A stretch of 39,913 bases of DNA from Megasphaera massiliensis (GTDB lineage: Bacteria; Bacillota; Negativicutes; Veillonellales; Megasphaeraceae): the NCBI RefSeq assembly GCF_000455225.1, contig NZ_HF954537.1:1147416-1187328 (forward strand), written 5' to 3'. This document shows, piece by piece, positions 1 to 8,529 of the stretch. The position numbers and the translations under genes are program-made. The stretch's first letter is position 1; each line of letters starts with the position of its first letter. The notes below the pieces were generated by a model. The model saw only the letters and a list, made by a program, of their open reading frames with translations. It did not search any database and was not told where the DNA came from.

Positions 1-44
1 ATTTTGTGTGAGCTTTTTTTATACCCTTTTTACAGAAAACCGTC

Positions 45-76
45 AAAAAAAATCCCTCCGCACGAAGCGAAGGGAT
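45..76 (-). terminator. Terminator of the dapB-asd-dapA operon
   Basis: On the minus strand a 10-bp stem (arms at 67-76 and 52-61, one G-U pair) with a 5-nt loop is followed by a run of eight T residues (45-52). It lies about 10 nt past the dapA stop codon, as expected for a Rho-independent terminator. Bases 1-44 hold no recognisable gene. Confidence 0.9.
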
Positions 77-85
77 CGAAGATAC

Positions 86-967
86 TTATAATTTTCCGAT
101 ATCTTTCAAGTACTGCTGGCATTTTTCGCGGATTTCCGGATTGGCTTCGACTAAAGGCAGGCGAAGGGGGCCGGCGGGAAAAGCGAGCATATTGACCATG
201 GTCTTAATGGGAACCGGGCTGACCGTGCAGAAGACGCCTTTCATGAAGGGCAGGTATTTCTGATGAAGGGCAGCGGCCTTTTTGACGTCGCCGTCTTTAT
301 AGGCCTGAATCATGGCATCCATTTCCTTACCGATGACGTGGCCGGCAACGGTGATGACACCTTCGCCGCCGACAGCAACGATAGGCAGGGTCAAATTGTC
401 TTCGCCGCTGTAAAGGTGGAAGCCTTCCGGAGCATTGGCAGCGACGTAACCGGCGAAGTCGAGGCTGGCGCTGGCGTCTTTGAGGCCGATGATGTTGTCA
501 TAGTCACGAGCCAGTCGGCAGACCGTTTCCGGTTCGATACTGCCGCCGGTACGGCCCGGTACGTTGTAGATGAAAAACGGCAGGGACGTCGCCTTGGCAA
601 TGGCTGCAAAGTGGGCGTAACAGCCGTCCTGGTTCGGTTTATTGTAATACGGTACGATGCACAGCAAGAGATCGACACCGGTGGCTTCGGCCTTTTTAGC
701 GATGGCAATGGACTCAGCCGTATTATTGGTACCGACATTGCCCATGATAAGGGTCTTGCCTTTCAATTCGTCGGCAACGACTTTAAAAAGCTTGAGCTTT
801 TCTTCTTCGGTCATGACGGCTCCTTCACCGGTCGTAGCACCAAGGAGGATGCCCGAACCTTCGTCGGCATACTTCTTAGCCAGTTCGACAGCGGCTTCAT
901 AATTGACGGAACCGTCCTGATTGAAAGGCGTTATCATAGCAATGATGATATTCGGAAAGGTTAACAT
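86..967 (-). CDS. dapA: 4-hydroxy-tetrahydrodipicolinate synthase
   Basis: Cytoplasmic enzyme that condenses pyruvate with aspartate semialdehyde in the first committed step towards diaminopimelate and lysine. The 293-residue protein has the full class I aldolase TIM-barrel pattern. Visible are the TTGEG pyruvate-binding motif at 45-49, Tyr134 in YNVPGRT with the substrate-binding Arg139, and the Schiff-base Lys163 in GLKDAS. Length is normal for the family. The ATG at 967 is preceded by GGGAGAT. It is the last gene of a three-gene operon, 24 bp after asd, and is followed directly by a terminator. Family assignment is secure. Close relatives of the aldolase family (N-acetylneuraminate lyase, KDG aldolases) are unlikely given the dap neighbours. 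Confidence 0.97.
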   Translation of the reverse strand: MLTFPNIIIAMITPFNQDGSVNYEAAVELAKKYADEGSGILLGATTGEGAVMTEEEKLKLFKVVADELKGKTLIMGNVGTNNTAESIAIAKKAEATGVDLLLCIVPYYNKPNQDGCYAHFAAIAKATSLPFFIYNVPGRTGGSIEPETVCRLARDYDNIIGLKDASASLDFAGYVAANAPEGFHLYSGEDNLTLPIVAVGGEGVITVAGHVIGKEMDAMIQAYKDGDVKKAAALHQKYLPFMKGVFCTVSPVPIKTMVNMLAFPAGPLRLPLVEANPEIREKCQQYLKDIGKL

Positions 968-991
968 AAAGATTCATCTCCCATCGTGATC

Positions 992-2029
992 TCAGTGAAT
1001 CATATCGTGATCCAGCATATATTCGGCAATCTGCAGGGCGTTGAGGGCTGCACCCTTGCGGATCTGGTCGCCGGAAACCCAGAGGTTGACCGCCTTCGGA
1101 TTGTATAAATCTTTGCGAATACGGCCGACGTAGCAGTCGTATTTTTCCGACGTAAATAAAGGCATAGGATATTCCATCGCTGCCGGATCGTCCTGAACCT
1201 GAGCGCCTGGGAAGGCATCGATGGCTTTACGAACGGCATCGACGGTCAATTCATCAGCCGTTTCTACGTAAATCGATTCGGCATGGCTGCGGAAAACAGG
1301 CACGCGGACTGTCGTCGCCGTAATGGCAATAGAGTCGTCATGAAGCATTTTGTGCGTTTCGTTGACCATCTTCATTTCTTCCTTAGTATAATCGTCTTCT
1401 ACAAACTTATCAATTTGCGGAATGAGATTAAAGGCAATGGGATAGTGCTTCGGCAGGCTCTTGCTGGGCAAGATTTTCGGTTCCATCTCCCGACCGGCTA
1501 AGAAAGCTTCCGTTTCTTCGCGCAGTTCGTCGAGCCCTTCTTTCCCGGCACCGGACACAGCCTGATAGGTGCTGACGATGATCCGTTTGATGGGCGACAG
1601 ATCATGAATCGGTTTCAAAGCCATGAGCATGATAATCGTCGAACAGTTCGGATTGGCAATGATGCCCTTATGAAGGGCTATATCGTCCGGATTGACTTCG
1701 GGAACGACCAAGGGGACGTCGGGATCCATGCGGAAAGTGCTGGAGTTGTCAATGACGACGCAGCCGCGTTTCGCCGCTTCCGGTCCCAGTTCTTTACTGA
1801 CCGAGCCGCCGGCAAAGAGTCCGATATCTACCCCATCGAAGGATTCCGGCTTGGCTTCTTCAACGGTATATTCCTTGCCATTGACCGTCAACTTCTTGCC
1901 GGCCGAACGGTGGGATGCCAACAACTTCAATTGGCTGTACGGGAATTTTCGTTCTTCAATCAGGCGGATAAATTCTTGGCCTACGGCACCTGTGGCACCT
2001 AAAATCGCTACTACCGGTTCTTTCGTCAT
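992..2029 (-). CDS. asd: Aspartate-semialdehyde dehydrogenase
   Basis: Reduces aspartyl phosphate to aspartate semialdehyde with NADPH, supplying the substrate of DapA. The 345-residue protein opens with the nucleotide-binding loop GATGAVG at 11-17. The catalytic cysteine is Cys129 in NPNCST, the conserved YQAVSGAG segment is at 155-162, and the catalytic histidine is His249 in RSHAES. This is the short Gram-positive type of Asd. The ATG at 2029 has a clear AGGAAAGGAAG ribosome-binding site. It lies 30 bp downstream of dapB and 24 bp upstream of dapA, so the three genes form one pathway unit. Nothing is missing from the active site. Confidence 0.97.
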   Translation of the reverse strand: MTKEPVVAILGATGAVGQEFIRLIEERKFPYSQLKLLASHRSAGKKLTVNGKEYTVEEAKPESFDGVDIGLFAGGSVSKELGPEAAKRGCVVIDNSSTFRMDPDVPLVVPEVNPDDIALHKGIIANPNCSTIIMLMALKPIHDLSPIKRIIVSTYQAVSGAGKEGLDELREETEAFLAGREMEPKILPSKSLPKHYPIAFNLIPQIDKFVEDDYTKEEMKMVNETHKMLHDDSIAITATTVRVPVFRSHAESIYVETADELTVDAVRKAIDAFPGAQVQDDPAAMEYPMPLFTSEKYDCYVGRIRKDLYNPKAVNLWVSGDQIRKGAALNALQIAEYMLDHDMIH

Positions 2030-2059
2030 AACAAACTTCCTTTCCTCATGGTTCTTTAT

Positions 2060-2857
2060 TTATAAATAGTTTTCCAGCCCGAAGACGAGTCCCGGACGGG
2101 AGCTTACTTTCTTAACGGCTAAGATGACGCCGGGCATGAAAGATTTACGGTCGATCGAATCGTGACGAATCGTCAGTAATTCGCCGTATCCCCCGAAGAG
2201 GACCTGCTGGTGGGCTACGTATCCCGGCAGACGGACACTGTGAATGGGAATGCCGGCAACAGAAGCACCGCGGGCCCCGTCCAGGCTTTCATGGGTCTTG
2301 TCCGGAGCTGCCTTAACACCGGCAGCTTTCCGCGCTTCATCGATTTTATCAGCCGTCATGATGGCCGTCCCCGACGGAGCGTCGAGTTTATTGTTGTGGT
2401 GGAGCTCGATGATTTCAACGTCCGGCAGATAGGGCGCGACTTCCGTCGACAACTTCATCATCAAAACGGCGCCGATGGAAAAGTTCGGTGCAATGAAGAT
2501 ACTGGTCTTCTTTTCCAAAGCCAGGGCATGGAGCTCATGGCGCTGTTCGGCCGTAAGTCCCGTCGTACCGACGACCATGTTGATGCCGTGAGCTATGCAG
2601 GTTTTAGCATTTTTAAAAATGACGGCAGGCGTCGTAAAATCGACGACGACGTCCGGCTTAATATCGTCAAGGGCCTTGGCAAAATCGCCTTCGATGGCAA
2701 GGCCTAAATGACCGATACCTGCGACTTCGCCGACGTCTTCCCCGACGTGGTCGATACTGACACCGCCGGCGACGGTCAGTTCCGGATCTTCAAAAACGGC
2801 TTTGACGACCTGGCTTCCCATGCGGCCGTCTGCCCCATTTACTAATACACGAAGCAT
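2060..2857 (-). CDS. dapB: 4-hydroxy-tetrahydrodipicolinate reductase
   Basis: Reduces the DapA product to tetrahydrodipicolinate with NAD(P)H. The 265-residue sequence has the dinucleotide motif GADGRMG at 8-14 and GTTG at 97-100. The catalytic block is ELHHNNKLDAPSGTA at 151-165, with the His153/His154 pair, Lys157 and the substrate loop. The start is ATG 2857 with GGGGGAA upstream. It is the first gene of the operon: a consensus promoter lies about 60-90 bp upstream, in the gap after recN. The inferred leader is only about 55 nt, too short for a lysine riboswitch, so any lysine control must work differently. Confidence 0.97.
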   Translation of the reverse strand: MLRVLVNGADGRMGSQVVKAVFEDPELTVAGGVSIDHVGEDVGEVAGIGHLGLAIEGDFAKALDDIKPDVVVDFTTPAVIFKNAKTCIAHGINMVVGTTGLTAEQRHELHALALEKKTSIFIAPNFSIGAVLMMKLSTEVAPYLPDVEIIELHHNNKLDAPSGTAIMTADKIDEARKAAGVKAAPDKTHESLDGARGASVAGIPIHSVRLPGYVAHQQVLFGGYGELLTIRHDSIDRKSFMPGVILAVKKVSSRPGLVFGLENYL

Positions 2858-2917
2858 ATTGATTCCCCCTGTAGTTTTATGATTTGATAGCGTATTTTTA
2901 TTTTAAAATTATCTTTA

Positions 2918-2946
2918 ACTATATACCTATCGCGGACATTCGTCAA
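2918..2946 (-). promoter_or_regulatory. Sigma-A promoter of the dapB-asd-dapA operon
   Basis: On the minus strand TTGACG (2941-2946) and TATAGT (2918-2923) are separated by exactly 17 bp. Transcription would start near 2911, giving a leader of about 55 nt to the dapB ATG. The position just downstream of the recN stop supports an independent dap operon. Confidence 0.75.
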
Positions 2947-2973
2947 CCTGTATCTGTCACTTCGAAGGCTGCC

Positions 2974-4656
2974 TTACGATCCCTTCACCTGTTGTACGAT
3001 CTGTCTGGCCGCTTCAATACTGGCTTTTGTCGTATCGTTGCCGGCAAACATGCGGGCGATTTCAAGGACGTGTTCACCGTCAGAAAGGCTGCGTACCTGG
3101 GTGACCGTCCGACCGTCGGCTTCCTTCTTATAGATGAAGAAATGGTGGTCGGCAATGGCCGCCGTCTGCGGCAAGTGGGTGATACAGAAAATCTGTCCTC
3201 GGCCGGCGAGTTTCCGGATATGGTCGGCGACCTGAAGGCCCGTCTGACCGCTGATGCCGACGTCAATTTCATCGAAAATCATGGTCTTATCGGCATCCTG
3301 GCCGGACCCGGTCGTCTTCAAGGCCAAGGCAATACGCGAGACTTCACCGCCGGAGGCAATTTTTGCCAAGGGCTGCATAGCTTCCCCCGTATTGGCCGAA
3401 AAATAAAGTTCAATGCCGGAAGCACCGTCCGGTGAAATTTCCTTCATAGGCTCTATGTGGAAGGCAATGCGGCTATTGGGCATACCGAGCTTGTTTAAGG
3501 TCTCAGTCATAACCTTGCTGAACCGGGCATCGGCTTTATGGCGCAAATCCAGTAAAACCCCTGCCTGATGCCGTACAGCCTCCGCTTCTTTCGCCAGCTG
3601 CGCCTCGAGTTTTGCCAAGTGGCTTTCCGACTGGTCAAGGCGTTCATAGTCTTCCTTGGCTTTGGCCAAAAACTGCAAAATGTCAGCCACGGTGACGCCG
3701 TATTTGCGCTTTAATTTTTCAATGGCTGCCATGCGAGACTGCATGGCGTCCAAAGCGTGCTCGTCGAAGTCGAAGGAATCGGCATAGCGAAGAAGAGCAT
3801 CGTGGATATCTTCGATTTCATAGGACAAGGTTTCTACCTTTCCTGACAAGGCACTGAAGGTATCGTCGTAGGTCGAGGCCTTCTCGAGGCTGCGGTGAAT
3901 CGTCTCTAACTGTTCGATAGCCCCGGTCTGACGCTCGCCGCCTTCTAACGCAAAGATGGCATCCCGCAGATTATCCTTCAGGTGTTCCGCATGGGACGCC
4001 TTATTGATCTTTCCTTCAAGCTCATCGTCTTCGCCTTCCTTTAACTCCGCCCCTTCGATTTCTTTGATTTGAAAGGCCAGGATACTGAGCATCCGAGCCT
4101 TTTCGCCTTCATCGCGGCGCAGGGCCTTGATGGCCCCTTCCGTTTTATGCCACGTGCCATAGAGCTCGTCATACGTTTCTCTGGCCTTACGGACGTCGTC
4201 ATTGAGGCCGTCTAAAATGGCGACGTGATAGGCAGGATTAAAGATGAGGCTGTTGTCAAACTGGCCGTGAATATCGAGAAGATAATCGCCTACGCGGCGC
4301 AGGACCGCCGTCGGCACCAAGGTGCCGTTAACCAGAATGGTCCCCCTTCCGCTGCGCTGGAACTGCCGGGAAATGATGAGCTGTCCCTCGTCAACTTCGA
4401 TGTGATTATCTGCCAAAAGGGCTGCCAATTCGGCAGGCATATCGGCAAAAAAGAACGAGCCTTCGACGAGAAAGCCCTCGGTGCCGTGGCGGACGAAGGA
4501 GGCCGACGCCCGTTTTCCGGCCAACATACCGATGGCGTCGAGGAGAATCGATTTGCCGGCCCCTGTTTCGCCGGTAAAAATCGTCACTCCGTCCTCTAAG
4601 TCCAAATGCAGGTCTTCAATCAGCGCAAAGTTATGAATGTGCAGGGACTGCAGCAT
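2974..4656 (-). CDS. recN: DNA repair protein RecN
   Basis: SMC-like ATPase that acts at double-strand breaks early in recombination. The 560-residue protein has the Walker A motif GETGAGKS at 29-36 and a long, charged, coiled-coil middle region. The C-terminal half carries the ABC signature ASGGEVSRIALALK, Walker B MIFDEIDVGISG and a switch histidine in CITHLPQ. This is the full RecN architecture. The start ATG 4656 has GAGGTTCTT upstream and lies 7 bp after argR, an arrangement common in Firmicutes. No obvious terminator follows; the dapB promoter sits immediately downstream. Confidence 0.97.
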   Translation of the reverse strand: MLQSLHIHNFALIEDLHLDLEDGVTIFTGETGAGKSILLDAIGMLAGKRASASFVRHGTEGFLVEGSFFFADMPAELAALLADNHIEVDEGQLIISRQFQRSGRGTILVNGTLVPTAVLRRVGDYLLDIHGQFDNSLIFNPAYHVAILDGLNDDVRKARETYDELYGTWHKTEGAIKALRRDEGEKARMLSILAFQIKEIEGAELKEGEDDELEGKINKASHAEHLKDNLRDAIFALEGGERQTGAIEQLETIHRSLEKASTYDDTFSALSGKVETLSYEIEDIHDALLRYADSFDFDEHALDAMQSRMAAIEKLKRKYGVTVADILQFLAKAKEDYERLDQSESHLAKLEAQLAKEAEAVRHQAGVLLDLRHKADARFSKVMTETLNKLGMPNSRIAFHIEPMKEISPDGASGIELYFSANTGEAMQPLAKIASGGEVSRIALALKTTGSGQDADKTMIFDEIDVGISGQTGLQVADHIRKLAGRGQIFCITHLPQTAAIADHHFFIYKKEADGRTVTQVRSLSDGEHVLEIARMFAGNDTTKASIEAARQIVQQVKGS

Positions 4657-4663
4657 AAGAACC

Positions 4664-5119
4664 TCATTCCTTCATCAACGATACGATCAATTTAATCAAT
4701 TTAGGAACTGTTTCTGTGTCTTTCACAATGAGCAGGACCGTGTCGTCGCCGGCTAAGGTACCGATGACGTTTTCCCAGCGGGCATGGTCCATAGCAGCGG
4801 CAATATGGTTGGCCGATCCCGGCAGGGTATGGACGATGATCTGATTGTAAGCCGAATCGACGCGGACGATGGAGTCCTGGAAGAGACGGGCCATGCGGTT
4901 CTTGGACATGAGCATGTTCTGTTCCGGCGACAAAGCATAGCGATAATGGCCGTCACTGGTCGGGACCTTGATCAGCATCAGTTCTTTGATATCACGAGAC
5001 ACCGTCGCCTGGGTGACTTCAATGCCTTCTTCCTGCAGTGCCTTGGCTAATTCCTCCTGTGTTTCAATCGGTCTGGACTGGACAATCTCTTTAATCTTTG
5101 TGTAGCGAAATCTTTTCAT
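4664..5119 (-). CDS. argR: Arginine repressor
   Basis: Arginine-responsive hexameric regulator of arginine metabolism. The N-terminal winged helix contains the recognition segment VTQATVSRDIKEL. The C-terminal oligomerisation and arginine-binding domain contains GTLAGDDTVLLIV, with the paired Asp residues that contact arginine. The chosen start is the ATG at 5119 (MKRFRYTKIKEIV), preceded by AAAGG. This gives 151 residues, the usual ArgR length; an upstream in-frame start at 5176 would add 19 residues unlike the family. The start overlaps the end of the preceding methyltransferase gene by 29 bp, suggesting translational coupling. Confidence 0.95.
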   Translation of the reverse strand: MKRFRYTKIKEIVQSRPIETQEELAKALQEEGIEVTQATVSRDIKELMLIKVPTSDGHYRYALSPEQNMLMSKNRMARLFQDSIVRVDSAYNQIIVHTLPGSANHIAAAMDHARWENVIGTLAGDDTVLLIVKDTETVPKLIKLIVSLMKE

Positions 5120-5705
5120 AATGACCTTTCCCTCTCTTCTGTACGACATATAATAAGGGCGGACAGTGGACCTCATTGACGGGTTTCCACGACGAGACGT
5201 GAAAGGCCCCTTGGGGTACGTCCTTCAAAAATGATTGCAGCGCTCTTTCTTCCTGAGCGCCGGCCTCAGTACCGGGATAAGCTGCTATTATAATTATCCC
5301 ATTTATCGCAATTTTATTCAAGCCTATTTTTAGAGCCCTTAGTGTTATTTCATAATCCGTATGGATATGATGGTCTCCGGACGGCAAATAGCCCAAATTG
5401 AATACCATGACATCGATGCCGTCAGGGACCGTTTCCAAGAGTTCGTCATGAGAGCCACACTGGCAGCGGACATCGCGGTCGGTCAGCTTTTCTTCCAGAA
5501 GCCGCTGTTTCGTCCGTTCAACGGCACAGGGCTGTATATCAAAGGCATAGAGGACGGCATCGGCCGGCATGAGTTTTGCCAAAAAAGCCGTATCATATCC
5601 GTTCCCACAGGTCATATCGACAATCACTCCGGCCCGGCGGACATAGGGATCGAGGAGCATGTGCGATACCGTAACGGCATTGCGGAATGGATACATATCA
5701 ATCAT
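5091..5705 (-). CDS. mnmM: MnmM/YtqB-like class I methyltransferase
   Basis: Class I SAM-dependent methyltransferase of the family annotated rRNA_methylase (YtqB). A B. subtilis member of this family is known to methylate the wobble uridine side chain of tRNA (nm5s2U to mnm5s2U). The 204-residue sequence shows the SAM loop VDMTCGNGYDT and the acidic strand-2 residue in YAFDIQP. The family hallmark FNLGYLPSGDH is also present. ATG 5705 overlaps the nadK end by 8 bp; an alternative ATG at 5696 lies just past the nadK stop. The family call is strong. The exact modified nucleotide is inferred from the family, so the symbol is tentative. Confidence 0.82.
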   Translation of the reverse strand: MIDMYPFRNAVTVSHMLLDPYVRRAGVIVDMTCGNGYDTAFLAKLMPADAVLYAFDIQPCAVERTKQRLLEEKLTDRDVRCQCGSHDELLETVPDGIDVMVFNLGYLPSGDHHIHTDYEITLRALKIGLNKIAINGIIIIAAYPGTEAGAQEERALQSFLKDVPQGAFHVSSWKPVNEVHCPPLLYVVQKRGKGHYEKISLHKD

Positions 5706-6570
5706 TTCCCATCATCTTAGTAAATAAATTACTATAAAAATAATTTTGGTTAAAACGAATCAGTTTCAGTACGTGATCGGCTTTTCGGATTTCAAGGGTC
5801 ATATTGCCCATCAATTCCTGATCCATCACGCCGTCAACGGAGACGCGGACGCTGTTGCGGCTGTGGGCCGACGTGACTGAAATCTGATCGTCGTCGCGCA
5901 GGACCAGGGGTACTTTCAGGAGCAGATGCGGACAGATTGGCGTTACCATGATGCAGGGCACACTCGGCGCTGCAATGGGGCCGCCGCTCGAAAACGTATA
6001 ACCCGTGCTGCCCGTCGCCGTCGATACGATGAGGCCGTCACCGGGATACTGCTGAATAAAATGACCGTTGATGCTGAGGTCGACGCGGATCAATTTGCCG
6101 ACATTTCCGTGGCCGATGACGATATCATTTAAGGCATCGGGAAGAGACTGAATCATACCGTCTTCGTAGCACAGATCGGCATGGAGCATCATCCGTTCTT
6201 CGAGGAAATATTTTCCGGCCAGGATATCGTCCAGACGCTGTTCGAGGTTCCGCGTTTCGACTTCATAGAGGAACCCCAAGGAACCGAGGTTGATGCCGCA
6301 AATGGGGACGTCTGCCGAAGCAAATTTATTGGCCATCTTAAGAATCGTCCCGTCGCCGCCGAGAACCATGGCGATATCGATGGTGTCGTAAATCGTCATT
6401 CGCGGCCGGAAATGGTCGGCTGCAATTTCCTGATAGGCCGGCTGACAGCTCTCACTGACGTAAGCCGGCAAGTAGTATTCAAGACCCCGGGCTTCACAAA
6501 TCCGGATGAGTTCTTTGACGATCGCTGCGCTTTCGCGTTTAACAAGGTTCGGAAAAATACCGATACGCAT
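5698..6570 (-). CDS. nadK: NAD kinase
   Basis: Phosphorylates NAD to NADP. The 290-residue protein has the diagnostic GGDGT motif at 71-75, then NLGSLGFL, and the second conserved block PGDGLIVSTATGSTGY that contacts the nucleotide. Length is typical of the bacterial enzyme. ATG 6570 has a TAGGTGA ribosome-binding site. It sits 10 bp downstream of tlyA and overlaps the next gene by 8 bp, within the same long operon. The tlyA-nadK-argR-recN order is a familiar Firmicutes arrangement and supports the identification. Confidence 0.96.
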   Translation of the reverse strand: MRIGIFPNLVKRESAAIVKELIRICEARGLEYYLPAYVSESCQPAYQEIAADHFRPRMTIYDTIDIAMVLGGDGTILKMANKFASADVPICGINLGSLGFLYEVETRNLEQRLDDILAGKYFLEERMMLHADLCYEDGMIQSLPDALNDIVIGHGNVGKLIRVDLSINGHFIQQYPGDGLIVSTATGSTGYTFSSGGPIAAPSVPCIMVTPICPHLLLKVPLVLRDDDQISVTSAHSRNSVRVSVDGVMDQELMGNMTLEIRKADHVLKLIRFNQNYFYSNLFTKMMGND

Positions 6571-6580
6571 GAGAAATCAC

Positions 6581-7384
6581 CTACATTTCATGAGATTTAC
6601 CGACAATATCTTCGACGACGTCATCGGTGATATCGTTGTGACAAGGTTCATCTTTACGGCTGTACAACAGATATTCGATATTGCCGTCGGCCCCCTTTAT
6701 CGGGGAAAACGTGAGCCCCAGCGGCGACAGCCCGTTTTCGGCGATGCCGTCGACGACGCGGCGGATGACGTCACGATGGACGGTGATATCGCGGACGATA
6801 CCACCCTTGCCGACGTGTTCCCGCCCGGCTTCAAACTGAGGTTTTATAAGGGATACCATGACGCCGCCCGGTGCCAGAAGGGGCACGACGGCCGGCATGA
6901 TTTTGAGGAGGGAAATAAAGGAGACGTCGATGGAAATGAAGTCCACGGGCTCGCCGATATCGGAAACGGTGACGTTGCGGATATTGGTCCGTTCCATATT
7001 GACAACGCGCTCATCGGTCCTGAGTTTCCAAGCCAACTGACCGTAGCCGACGTCGACGGCAAAGACTTTCACGGCGCCGCGCTGAAGGGCACAGTCTGTA
7101 AAGCCGCCTGTCGAGGCGCCGATATCCATCATCGTCTTTCCCGTAAGGTCGATGGGAAATATTTCCATCGCTTTTTCTAATTTCAGGCCACCGCGGCCGA
7201 CGTAGGGAATGGGATTGCCTTTGACGGTGATTTCTACGTCGTCGGCCAGTTTGGTACCGGCCTTATCGACGCGCTGATTGTCAACGAAAACCAGGCCGGC
7301 CATGATGGTAGCCTTGGCTTTTTCCCGACTTTCAGACAAGCCGCGGTTGACGAGGAGTACGTCCAGTCTTTCTTTATGCTGCAT
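6581..7384 (-). CDS. tlyA: TlyA-family rRNA (cytidine-2'-O)-methyltransferase
   Basis: Member of the TlyA/RrmJ-like family; characterised members 2'-O-methylate cytidines in 16S and/or 23S rRNA. The 267-residue sequence begins with an S4 RNA-binding domain (about residues 5-60, LDVLLVNRGLSESREKA). A Rossmann methyltransferase domain follows, with MDIGASTGGF at 86-95, VDVGYGQLAWKL and the family motif GKGGIVRD. The start ATG 7384 follows AGGAGAGG. It lies between ispA and nadK in the operon. Some family members have been called hemolysins; the methyltransferase role is better supported. Confidence 0.93.
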   Translation of the reverse strand: MQHKERLDVLLVNRGLSESREKAKATIMAGLVFVDNQRVDKAGTKLADDVEITVKGNPIPYVGRGGLKLEKAMEIFPIDLTGKTMMDIGASTGGFTDCALQRGAVKVFAVDVGYGQLAWKLRTDERVVNMERTNIRNVTVSDIGEPVDFISIDVSFISLLKIMPAVVPLLAPGGVMVSLIKPQFEAGREHVGKGGIVRDITVHRDVIRRVVDGIAENGLSPLGLTFSPIKGADGNIEYLLYSRKDEPCHNDITDDVVEDIVGKSHEM

Positions 7385-7405
7385 ACGATCTTACCTCTCC
7401 TATCA

Positions 7406-8290
7406 TTAATGGACCCGGGTCAGCAGGTGTTCGACGAGTTCCTTCAGGAACCAGGCCTTGTCCCCTAAGGGTTCAAGGGCCATAACGGCTTTATCAGCCG
7501 CATCGCGCGCCATTTTCCGCGCTTCTTCGAGGGAAAATATGGTGACATACGTCGCCTTGTCGTTTTTAAGGTCGCTGCCGACGGGTTTTCCCAAAAGGGC
7601 TTCGTCGCCGACGACATCGAGGATATCATCGGTAATCTGGAAGGTCAGTCCCATATAGGTCGCGTATTCATCGAGGGCCTTTCGGACGGCCGGTTCGGCC
7701 TCAGAAACGATGGCCGCCATATCGATGGCCGCTTTGAAGATGACTCCCGTCTTAGAACGATGGAGGAGTTCCATCCCTTCCCGACCGATTTCCATCTTGC
7801 CGTCTGACGCCAGGTCAAAGGCCTGACCGCCGACCATGCCGGAAGGACCGGCTGCCTCGGCAATGACGGCAATACAGCGGTTCAGTTTATCCGGATCCAT
7901 GTCCTTCTGACGAGCCAGGAGTTCAAAGGCAAAGGTCAAGAGGCCGTCACCGGCGAGAGTGGCAATGCCCGGCCCGTACATAACGTGATTCGTCGGTTTG
8001 CCCCGGCGCAGATCATCGTTATCCATGCAGGGCAAATCGTCGTGAATCAAAGAATAGGTATGGATACATTCCAGGGCACAGGCCATTTCCGTATAAGGCG
8101 CCGCATCATGCCCCAAGGCTTCGATCGTCGCCAACATGAGAACCGGGCGGATCCGTTTGCCGCCGGCCATGAGGCTGTAATTCATCGATTCATACAAGGT
8201 CCCAAACTGGGGCTGCTTCGTCTGAAGAAGCTGTTTAAGGACTGTTTCGATATGATTCTTTTTATCGTTCAAATAGTCTTTAAACATCAT
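7406..8290 (-). CDS. ispA: Farnesyl diphosphate synthase (polyprenyl synthetase)
   Basis: Builds farnesyl diphosphate from IPP and DMAPP for undecaprenyl carrier and quinone side chains. The 294-residue protein has GGKRIRP at 43-49. The first aspartate-rich motif is DDLPCMD at 84-90, in the bacterial FPP-synthase context IHDDLPCMDNDDLRRG, and the second is DDILD at 221-225. The start overlaps the xseB stop as ATGA (8287-8290), indicating translational coupling. The xseA-xseB-ispA order is common in bacteria. A longer-chain product cannot be excluded by sequence alone, but the residues before the first motif match FPP synthases. Confidence 0.94.
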   Translation of the reverse strand: MMFKDYLNDKKNHIETVLKQLLQTKQPQFGTLYESMNYSLMAGGKRIRPVLMLATIEALGHDAAPYTEMACALECIHTYSLIHDDLPCMDNDDLRRGKPTNHVMYGPGIATLAGDGLLTFAFELLARQKDMDPDKLNRCIAVIAEAAGPSGMVGGQAFDLASDGKMEIGREGMELLHRSKTGVIFKAAIDMAAIVSEAEPAVRKALDEYATYMGLTFQITDDILDVVGDEALLGKPVGSDLKNDKATYVTIFSLEEARKMARDAADKAVMALEPLGDKAWFLKELVEHLLTRVH

Positions 8291-8529
8291 AAGTCCAGCA
8301 CTCCTTCTGCCACATCAGCCGTTTCGTCGCCTTTATCGACCATGGCCGCTGCTTTCTGGCGGGCATAATCCAAGGCGTCTTCGCAGTCCTTGGACAATTT
8401 AACGGCCTTTTCATATAAATCGAGGGACTGTTTCAGCGTCAAATCCGGCGCTTCGAGGTCGCGGACGAGCTGTTCCAGTTTCTCGTAATTGCTTTCAAAA
8501 TTTTTCAGTTTATCCGTCGTTCTTGCCAT
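8287..8529 (-). CDS. xseB: Exodeoxyribonuclease VII small subunit
   Basis: Small helical subunit of exonuclease VII, which degrades single-stranded DNA from both ends. The 80-residue protein has the family core FESNYEKLEQLVRDLE followed by LTLKQSLDLYEKAVKL. Length is typical. It overlaps xseA by 20 bp and ispA by 4 bp. The ribosome-binding site AAGAGGTGAAG precedes ATG 8529 and lies inside the end of xseA. Confidence 0.94.
   Translation of the reverse strand: MARTTDKLKNFESNYEKLEQLVRDLEAPDLTLKQSLDLYEKAVKLSKDCEDALDYARQKAAAMVDKGDETADVAEGVLDL

Noticed and set aside
2858-2973. Possible lysine riboswitch ahead of dapB.
   Set aside because: The predicted transcription start leaves only about 55 nt of leader, and no lysine-riboswitch-like fold is visible.
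5120-5176. Longer N terminus for ArgR starting at 5176.
   Set aside because: The extra 19 residues do not resemble ArgR and overlap the upstream gene further. The ATG at 5119 has a ribosome-binding site and gives normal length.
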